5,394 nucleotides of DNA from Desulfobacterales bacterium. GTDB taxonomy: Bacteria > Desulfobacterota > DSM-4660 > Desulfatiglandales > B25-G16. A program made the translations under genes and the position numbers. Below the pieces are notes generated by a model that ran no database searches, was not told the DNA's origin, and saw only the letters and a program-made list of their open reading frames with translations. Shown here piece after piece: positions 1-4,407 of the stretch. Numbering within the stretch: the first letter of the stretch is position 1; each line of letters starts with the position of its first letter. The DNA lies in the NCBI GenBank assembly GCA_013375335.1, contig JABXJZ010000112.1, positions 1 through 5,394 on the forward strand. The letters are read 5' to 3'.

Positions 1-1
1 G

Positions 2-1054
2 GCTGACTATCCCTCTGCCTCAATCTATGAGCTTAAGACATCCTACCGATGTTCGAAGACAATCCTCGCGGCATCCCATCAGGTTATCAGATCTGGAAGG
101 GGGAGTGATCCATTAGAGGGGATAAGGGAGGGTGTATCGATTCATATCCAGGAGTGTCCCACGGCGAAAAGCGAGGCGGAGTTTGTAGCCAGGACAGTCG
201 AGAGACTGATGGGAGGGGTTCGGTTCTTCTCCCTTGATAGTCAGATTGCCGATGGCACTGAGGATAGTGAGGCAACCTCCTTTTCGGATTTTGGCGTTCT
301 GTTCAGGCTTTCAAGGATGGCCCCGGATGTTATGAAGGCCATGGACGATCATGGGATTCCCTATCAGCTTGTTGGGGAAGAACCCTTCTTTAGACATGAG
401 CCAGTGAGCACCCTCATAGATATCCTCCGGTTGATCGCAATGCCCTCAAACAAGGTATTGCTCCAAAGACTAGAAGAGAAACAGGTAAGAGGACTCTCTG
501 AAGCCTCCATTTTGGAGATGAAAGGGAACAAGAATCTGCACTCAATAGGGGAATATATCAGGGAAATAGTGGAGCTATACATGCCAGAGGTCATGGTCTC
601 TCATAAAGATTCCCTTGAAGGACTCGTTTCCCTGTCGAATGAATATGGTCCTGACCTTGCCTCCTTTCTGTCGTCACTACAACTGGGGAGCGCGGTTGAT
701 ACCTACAATACATCAAATGAGCAGGTTGCCCTCATGACACTCCACGCGGCAAAGGGGCTGGAGTTTTCATACGTTCTTATCATAGGTTGTGAGGACGGCC
801 TCTTGCCTTACACCATCTTCACAAAACATGGCTCTGACACAGAGGAGGAGCGAAGGCTCCTGTATGTGGGTATGACCAGGGCCAAGAAGATGCTTTTCCT
901 GACCCATGCAAAGAGGAGAAATCTCTTTGGCAACCATTTAGACCTGCCTGTTTCCCCCTTTTTGGTCACCATTAAAGAGGAGCTGGTTAGGAGGGGAAGA
1001 TTTGAAAAGGGCAAAAGGAAGCCAAAGGACGATCAGCTGCCCCTCTTTTCATAG
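2..1054 (+). CDS. UvrD/Rep-family SF1 DNA helicase, C-terminal 350 residues (5' partial)
   Basis: ATP-dependent 3'-5' DNA helicase of the UvrD/PcrA/Rep type, expected to act in DNA repair or replication restart in the cytoplasm. The frame is open from base 2, so the gene starts to the left of the window; the ATG at 209 is only an internal methionine. Counting from base 2, motif IV lies at residues ~10-21 (YELKTSYRCSKTI, matching the family's NYRS box), motif V at ~242-270 (TLHAAKGLEF, then EDGLLP) and motif VI at ~281-295 (EEERRLLYVGMTRAK, with the arginine that contacts ATP). Motifs I-III (Walker A and B) are off the left edge. The IV-V spacing, about 235 residues, is shorter than in UvrD, and only about 55 residues follow motif VI, so the 2B domain and tail are compact. 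The tail is lysine-rich and ends QLPLFS, resembling a sliding-clamp binding motif. The next gene starts 58 bases downstream on the same strand. Family assignment is firm; the exact subfamily is not, and an N-terminal fusion domain cannot be excluded. Confidence 0.93.
   Translation, partial: ADYPSASIYELKTSYRCSKTILAASHQVIRSGRGSDPLEGIREGVSIHIQECPTAKSEAEFVARTVERLMGGVRFFSLDSQIADGTEDSEATSFSDFGVLFRLSRMAPDVMKAMDDHGIPYQLVGEEPFFRHEPVSTLIDILRLIAMPSNKVLLQRLEEKQVRGLSEASILEMKGNKNLHSIGEYIREIVELYMPEVMVSHKDSLEGLVSLSNEYGPDLASFLSSLQLGSAVDTYNTSNEQVALMTLHAAKGLEFSYVLIIGCEDGLLPYTIFTKHGSDTEEERRLLYVGMTRAKKMLFLTHAKRRNLFGNHLDLPVSPFLVTIKEELVRRGRFEKGKRKPKDDQLPLFS
1034..1048 (+). other. Codons for a QLPLF clamp-binding-like motif at the helicase C-terminus
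   Basis: These codons give Gln-Leu-Pro-Leu-Phe, followed by one serine and the stop codon. The established bacterial beta-clamp binding consensus is QL[S/D]LF, with natural variants such as QLGLF at the end of E. coli DNA polymerase II. The motif sits after a charged, probably disordered stretch rich in Lys and Arg, the usual setting for clamp-binding peptides. Binding itself is inferred. Confidence 0.55.
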
Positions 1055-1095
1055 ATAGTTCTTCAGATTTCTAGCGAAAAGTAGTAGGCTTATGC

Positions 1096-1102
1096 CGAGG
1101 TG
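1096..1102 (+). promoter_or_regulatory. Ribosome binding site of the small cysteine protein gene
   Basis: GAGGTGA matches the anti-Shine-Dalgarno sequence over seven bases and lies 10 bases before the ATG at 1113, slightly long but usable. It supports the plus-strand gene over the overlapping minus-strand frame. The only upstream in-frame ATG, at 1092, runs into the TGA at 1101 after two further codons, which fixes the start at 1113. Confidence 0.6.
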
Positions 1103-1112
1103 AAAAAGGCAG

Positions 1113-1418
1113 ATGAAGAGCGATCAGGGGAACAATCCTAAGGTAGTACGCCTGGAACAGATCCGCAAGTCGAGAGGGAAAGGGGACCACATCGTTGCTA
1201 TCCTGAAGGATATGAAGAGGATAACCGTAGCTATAGAAAAGAGGACTTGTGTCCTCTGCAATACAACGAAGGTGTGCGTTAATAAGACCGGCCTCTGCAC
1301 TGCCTGTTATTCTAAGCTCAGTCCCGGGGAGAAGGGGGTTGCGGATGGAGAGGCGAGGCACAAGAAGATACACCTTACAGTTACCGATGATCGGTGGAGC
1401 AAGAGAGACGATCATTAG
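1113..1418 (+). CDS. Small five-cysteine zinc-ribbon-like protein of unknown function (101 aa)
   Basis: I do not recognise this protein. It has no signal peptide or membrane segment, so it should be cytoplasmic. The N-terminal ~45 residues are basic and hydrophilic with one likely helix (residues 26-42). The centre carries Cys46-x2-Cys49, an extra Cys55, and Cys62-x2-Cys65 in the context GLCTACY. Paired CxxC knuckles 12 residues apart, the second in a GLCxxCY setting, are typical of small zinc ribbons found in nucleic-acid-binding proteins. The C-terminal ~35 residues are charged and end KRDDH. The gene follows the helicase in the same direction with a 58-base gap, so co-transcription and a DNA-related role are possible but inferred. 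A 114-codon open frame on the opposite strand (1071-1415) covers nearly the same bases but shows no family features. A good ribosome binding site and the cysteine pattern favour the plus-strand reading. Confidence 0.75.
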   Translation: MKSDQGNNPKVVRLEQIRKSRGKGDHIVAILKDMKRITVAIEKRTCVLCNTTKVCVNKTGLCTACYSKLSPGEKGVADGEARHKKIHLTVTDDRWSKRDDH

Positions 1419-1427
1419 GGTCTAGGA

Positions 1428-2267
1428 TTAATCAAAAGGCGTCAGGATCTCAACATCACTATCCGTCACCAGGACTGTCTGTTCAAATTGGGCGGAGAGA
1501 CTCCCATCATCTGTGACAGCCGTCCACTTATCAGAGAGAACATGGAGGTTGTGTTTTCCAAGATTTATCATTGGCTCTATTGTAAATACCATCCCGGGAA
1601 CAAGGGGAATGCCCTGGCCTTTTTGGCCAAAATGGGGGACCTGGGGCGGCTCATGAAACTCGAATCCAACACCATGGCCCACGTACTCTCTGACAACTGA
1701 ACAGCCCTGACTTTCGGCATATGTCTGGATAGCGTAGCCAATATCGCCAATCCTATTCCCTGGTTTAACCTGGAGGACGCCAAGCCGAAGACACTCCTTG
1801 GCCACGGAGACTATCTTTTGGGCATCCTTCCCAGGAGACCCAACAAAGAACGTCTTACTGGCATCAGCGAAGTACCCATCCAGTACAGGGGTAACATCGA
1901 CGTTCACAATATCGCCGTCCTTCAAGACCGTGTCATCCGGTATCCCATGACAGACCACATTATTGACGGAAGTACAGACGCTTTTTGGAAATCCACGGTA
2001 ATGGAGAGGGGCAGATCGGGCGTTGTTTTTTCTGGTAAATTCCTCTGCAACGCTATTGATTTCATTGGTGGTAATCCCCGGTCTTATGTGTTCCTCAAGT
2101 AAATTGAGTGTATCAACGGTAAGCATGCCCGTCTTTTTTATGCCGATAATATCCTCCTTGTCCTTCAGCTTAATCTTGTAAAGTTCGGCGTATTGATCTT
2201 TGATTGAGGTGAAATCACGGGAAGTACTTAGTCTCCTCAACTTTCTCTTTAGTTTTTTGTAGTTCAT
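1428..2267 (-). CDS. map: Methionine aminopeptidase, type I, with basic N-terminal extension (279 aa)
   Basis: Removes the initiator methionine from nascent proteins in the cytoplasm, using a two-metal centre. All expected ligands of the pita-bread fold are present: Asp124 (NVDVTP), Asp135 (DASKTF), His198 (VGHGVG), Glu231 (FTIEPM) and Glu262 (AQFEQT). His107 in CHGIPDD and His205 (FHEPP) correspond to the substrate-contacting histidines. The SVCTSVNNVVCHGIP stretch is characteristic of bacterial type I enzymes. The E. coli enzyme is about 264 residues and starts near the equivalent of residue 33, so this protein carries roughly 32 additional residues, opening with a very basic segment (KKLKRKLRRL). 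The start is fixed because a TAA codon lies two codons upstream of the ATG; no clear Shine-Dalgarno sequence is visible, so a downstream start remains possible. It converges with the small cysteine gene (9 bases between stops) and diverges from the Memo gene. Confidence 0.97.
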   Translation of the reverse strand: MNYKKLKRKLRRLSTSRDFTSIKDQYAELYKIKLKDKEDIIGIKKTGMLTVDTLNLLEEHIRPGITTNEINSVAEEFTRKNNARSAPLHYRGFPKSVCTSVNNVVCHGIPDDTVLKDGDIVNVDVTPVLDGYFADASKTFFVGSPGKDAQKIVSVAKECLRLGVLQVKPGNRIGDIGYAIQTYAESQGCSVVREYVGHGVGFEFHEPPQVPHFGQKGQGIPLVPGMVFTIEPMINLGKHNLHVLSDKWTAVTDDGSLSAQFEQTVLVTDSDVEILTPFD

Positions 2268-2347
2268 ATCTTATCGTCGATATGGTAAAGAATACGTCTG
2301 ATTTCGCTGGGTCAAGGGGATCATAGGGGAGATGGGAAAGTCGGTCA

Positions 2348-2366
2348 AGGGTTTTTGCAAAACCCT
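2348..2366. repeat. Perfect inverted repeat (8-bp arms, 3-base loop) in the divergent intergenic region
   Basis: AGGGTTTT and AAAACCCT flank a TGC loop, and further bases (GG..C / G..CC) can pair outside with mismatches. It sits between the divergent methionine aminopeptidase and Memo genes, 66 bases before the Memo ATG. It is not followed by a T-run on the plus strand, so it does not look like a terminator for an upstream plus-strand transcript. It could be an operator for a dimeric regulator, an RNA hairpin in the Memo leader, or a member of a dispersed short palindrome family. The sequence alone does not decide. Confidence 0.6.
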
Positions 2367-2431
2367 AGCCCCTGTTGATTTTATGCAGGTTTCAGGAGGC
2401 CTTAAGGAAACATTAGCGGGTTGAGCTTAAC

Positions 2432-3643
2432 ATGGATACAGAGAGACCGAAGATAAGGGAAGATCTCGATTTCTTTCCAGCACAGTCCGCTGGCACGACG
2501 GTGATTGGGATCCATGACAGGCTTGGTCTGGTAGAGAAGGGTAAAGGTGTTAGTCCTGAATTGTACAAAGTCATGACCATGTTAGATGGAACAAGATCGA
2601 TCAGGGATCTTCAAATAGACTTGATCCGGCAACAGGGGGGAAGGCTGATATCAATTGAGGAGGTTGAGGGACTCTTGACTGAGCTTGACTCGTCCTATCT
2701 TCTCGATAGCCCGAGATATAGAGAGGTAAGGAAGGAGATCATAGCTGATTTCGGAGCCCAAAAGACCAGATATTGCTCTCATGCAGGCGTGTCGTATCCA
2801 AGACAGAGGGAAGAGTTGACAGAAAGACTGGAGGCCATCTTGGCGACCGAGCAAGTTGCATCCATTCCACAAGGCACAATAGCTGGCCTGGTTGCCCCAC
2901 ATATAGACTTGGAGGCGGGCAAGAGGGCGTACTCAAGTGCATATCAGGCAATAAAGGGGGTTCGCGCAAGAAGGGTGATCATCTTAGGGGTTGGTCACGC
3001 TTTGGCAAAGGAGATGTTCTCATTAACGGAAAAGGCATTTGAAACACCCTTTGGCACTGTAGAAACGGATCGGGAAATAGTAACGGAACTCATGAAGGCA
3101 GGGGATAGTATAGTTTCAAGGGATGATTTTGCCCACAGAGATGAACACTCTATTGAATTTCAGCTTATCTTCGTGCAACACGTCCTCAGGGATACTTCCT
3201 TCAAGATAGTTCCTATCCTGTGCGGTTTTCTTAAGGGGTGTTTGCCTGACTTCAGCAGGGAGGCCTACCAATCTAAGGCTGGTGATTTGTTGGGGGTCTT
3301 GGCAGATGCTTCAAGAGATCAGGGTACAATATTGATAGCAGGAGTCGATCTGTCCCATGTGGGGCCCAAATTTGGCCATGATATGCCTGCCACCTTCATG
3401 GCTGATCAATCTGAGAGGCATGATAGACAGCTTTTGGATTATCTTTGTGCCAGGGATGCCCATGGTTTCTGGTCAGAGTCAAGAAGGGTAGAGGATAGAT
3501 ATAATGTCTGTGGATTTTCTGCCCTTGCCTGTCTCTTGGAAACCCTTCCCCCGAGCAAGGGACACATCTTACGCTATGGGGTGTTCAAGGAAGATGCTAC
3601 GAGGTCAGCGGTCAGTTTTGCCGCGCTCATCTTCACCAGCTAA
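2432..3643 (+). CDS. amrB: Memo-family protein (AmmeMemoRadiSam system protein B) with PqqD-like N-terminal domain (403 aa)
   Basis: Residues ~113-403 form a Memo domain, related to extradiol-dioxygenase-type metal enzymes and to human MEMO1. It opens with the usual HAGVSYP segment (117-123). The metal-site positions of MEMO1 are matched by His157 (VAPHIDL), His189 (LGVGHA) and Cys360 (YNVCGF). The conserved DEHSIEFQ box (His239) and VDLSH (Asp306, His309) are also present. In bacteria Memo often occurs in a cassette with an AMMECR1 protein and a radical SAM enzyme; neither is in this window, and the molecular role of that cassette is not established. Residues ~20-95 are extra and resemble PqqD-type winged helices: a helix ending MTMLDGTRSIRDL, then helices and IEEVEGLLTELDSSYLLD. 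PqqD-like domains bind peptides or proteins, so this part may recognise a partner. The start is bounded by an in-frame TAG at 2414; only a weak GTTGAG ribosome site precedes ATG 2432. Memo assignment is firm; the symbol is by family and the N-terminal domain call is by motif. Confidence 0.93.
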   Translation: MDTERPKIREDLDFFPAQSAGTTVIGIHDRLGLVEKGKGVSPELYKVMTMLDGTRSIRDLQIDLIRQQGGRLISIEEVEGLLTELDSSYLLDSPRYREVRKEIIADFGAQKTRYCSHAGVSYPRQREELTERLEAILATEQVASIPQGTIAGLVAPHIDLEAGKRAYSSAYQAIKGVRARRVIILGVGHALAKEMFSLTEKAFETPFGTVETDREIVTELMKAGDSIVSRDDFAHRDEHSIEFQLIFVQHVLRDTSFKIVPILCGFLKGCLPDFSREAYQSKAGDLLGVLADASRDQGTILIAGVDLSHVGPKFGHDMPATFMADQSERHDRQLLDYLCARDAHGFWSESRRVEDRYNVCGFSALACLLETLPPSKGHILRYGVFKEDATRSAVSFAALIFTS

Positions 3644-3675
3644 CCGTGCGGCCTGGGAGGCAAGATGTATGGGCT

Positions 3676-4263
3676 TTAGGAGGATTGTTGATCAAGTTTT
3701 TGGTAGGCAGAGTAGATCCTCTGACAGATGGTAATATAGCCTCCAATAACGAGTATCCCTAAACCTAGAAGAAGGTATTGAGGGAACAACAACATCAGAA
3801 ATATGATGAGGATTCTTTCTGGTCGTTGCAAGAGACCTATTGAGCCGAATTTCAGGAAGTTTTCTGCCTTTGCCTTGATATAGCTTGTAATCAATGAGGC
3901 GATGAGGGCTAGGAGCCCAAGGAGAAAGACGTCTCGGTTCCCAACATTGAAGGCATAGCAGATGATGGCAAATAATATAGCACTGTCAGAGAATCTATCC
4001 ATTACGGAGTCAAGGAATGCACCCATGGGCTTCGCACTGTTGTTCCTTCTGGCCAGCGATCCATCGAGGGCATCGAAGAGCGAGAAGACCAGAAACAGAG
4101 AAGCGCCTATTATCCAGATTTGATAGTATATCAAGACAGAGGCCAGGATCGTGCCGAGAAAGGCAACCAGGGTTAACAGGGAGGCTGAGAAGCGATGTCT
4201 GATCAGAAAATCGACGAGAGGCCCTGAGGCCTTTTCGAAGGGCCCTCTAAGCAGATGTATCAT
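3676..4263 (-). CDS. CDP-alcohol phosphatidyltransferase, possibly phosphatidylinositol-phosphate-synthase-like (195 aa)
   Basis: Integral membrane enzyme that transfers a phospholipid moiety from a CDP-linked lipid to an alcohol acceptor in phospholipid synthesis. The complete family signature D-x2-D-G-x2-A-R-x8-G-x3-D-x3-D is present: Asp64, Asp67, Gly68, Ala71, Arg72, Gly81, Asp85 and Asp89; the aspartates bind the metals and start catalysis. Hydrophobic segments at about 27-48, 50-66, 94-108, 113-130, 151-170 and 168-183 fit the family's six-helix fold, and 195 residues is a normal length. SYIKAKAE (127-134) followed by GLLQRPER (143-150) resembles the acceptor-side region of phosphatidylinositol-phosphate and archaetidylinositol-phosphate synthases, suggesting an inositol-phosphate acceptor, but the substrate is inferred. 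Other family members (phosphatidylglycerophosphate, phosphatidylserine or cardiolipin-type synthases) are alternatives. An AAGGGA ribosome site lies 8 bases before the ATG. The gene converges with the Memo gene (32 bases between) and diverges from the acyl-CoA dehydrogenase gene. Confidence 0.93.
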   Translation of the reverse strand: MIHLLRGPFEKASGPLVDFLIRHRFSASLLTLVAFLGTILASVLIYYQIWIIGASLFLVFSLFDALDGSLARRNNSAKPMGAFLDSVMDRFSDSAILFAIICYAFNVGNRDVFLLGLLALIASLITSYIKAKAENFLKFGSIGLLQRPERILIIFLMLLFPQYLLLGLGILVIGGYITICQRIYSAYQKLDQQSS

Positions 4264-4395
4264 TTCGGTGTTCCCTTTAGTATAAGCAATGCTCGTTACT
4301 CGCTACAGCTGATTTGTATAGTAAGTTAAATCTACTGTTAGGTCAAGTCAATGTTTTAACTATTTGTAAGTTGCTCAGGTCAGGTTGGTTATTGA

Positions 4396-4401
4396 AGAGG
4401 T
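4396..4401 (+). promoter_or_regulatory. Ribosome binding site of the acyl-CoA dehydrogenase gene
   Basis: AGAGGT lies 6 bases before the ATG at 4408 and supports that start over the in-frame Met5 codon at 4420. The rest of the 144-base divergent region (4264-4407) is AT-rich around 4311-4370 and probably contains promoters for both flanking genes, but I could not identify a convincing -35/-10 pair or operator. Confidence 0.6.
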
Positions 4402-4407
4402 AGAGAG

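Noticed and set aside
209..211. ATG at 209 as the start of the helicase gene
   Set aside because: The same frame is open back to base 2 and encodes helicase motif IV upstream of this ATG, so the gene is truncated by the window edge rather than starting here.
1071..1415. 114-codon open frame on the minus strand opposite the small cysteine protein
   Set aside because: It has no recognisable motif, covers the same bases as a plus-strand gene with a good ribosome site and a zinc-ribbon pattern, and would overlap the full length of that gene.
1412..1435. Possible bidirectional terminator between the small cysteine gene and map
   Set aside because: The 9-base gap and flanks contain only short palindromic words such as GATTAATC, with no stable stem or T-run.
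2289..2315. Minus-strand promoter for map: TTGACC (2310-2315) and TATTCT (2289-2294)
   Set aside because: The spacer is only 15 bases and the implied leader is about 15 bases with no ribosome site; too weak to list as a feature.
3651..3661. GCCT-GGG-AGGC hairpin between the convergent Memo and CDP-alcohol transferase genes as a terminator
   Set aside because: The stem is only 4 bp and no T-run follows on either strand.
4279..4284. Minus-strand -10-like TATACT upstream of the CDP-alcohol transferase
   Set aside because: There is no matching -35 at 16-18 bases, and the implied transcript would start within or after the ribosome binding site.
4376..4385. Tandem CAGGT repeat before the acyl-CoA dehydrogenase gene
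   Set aside because: Two 5-base copies are expected by chance and match no operator I know.
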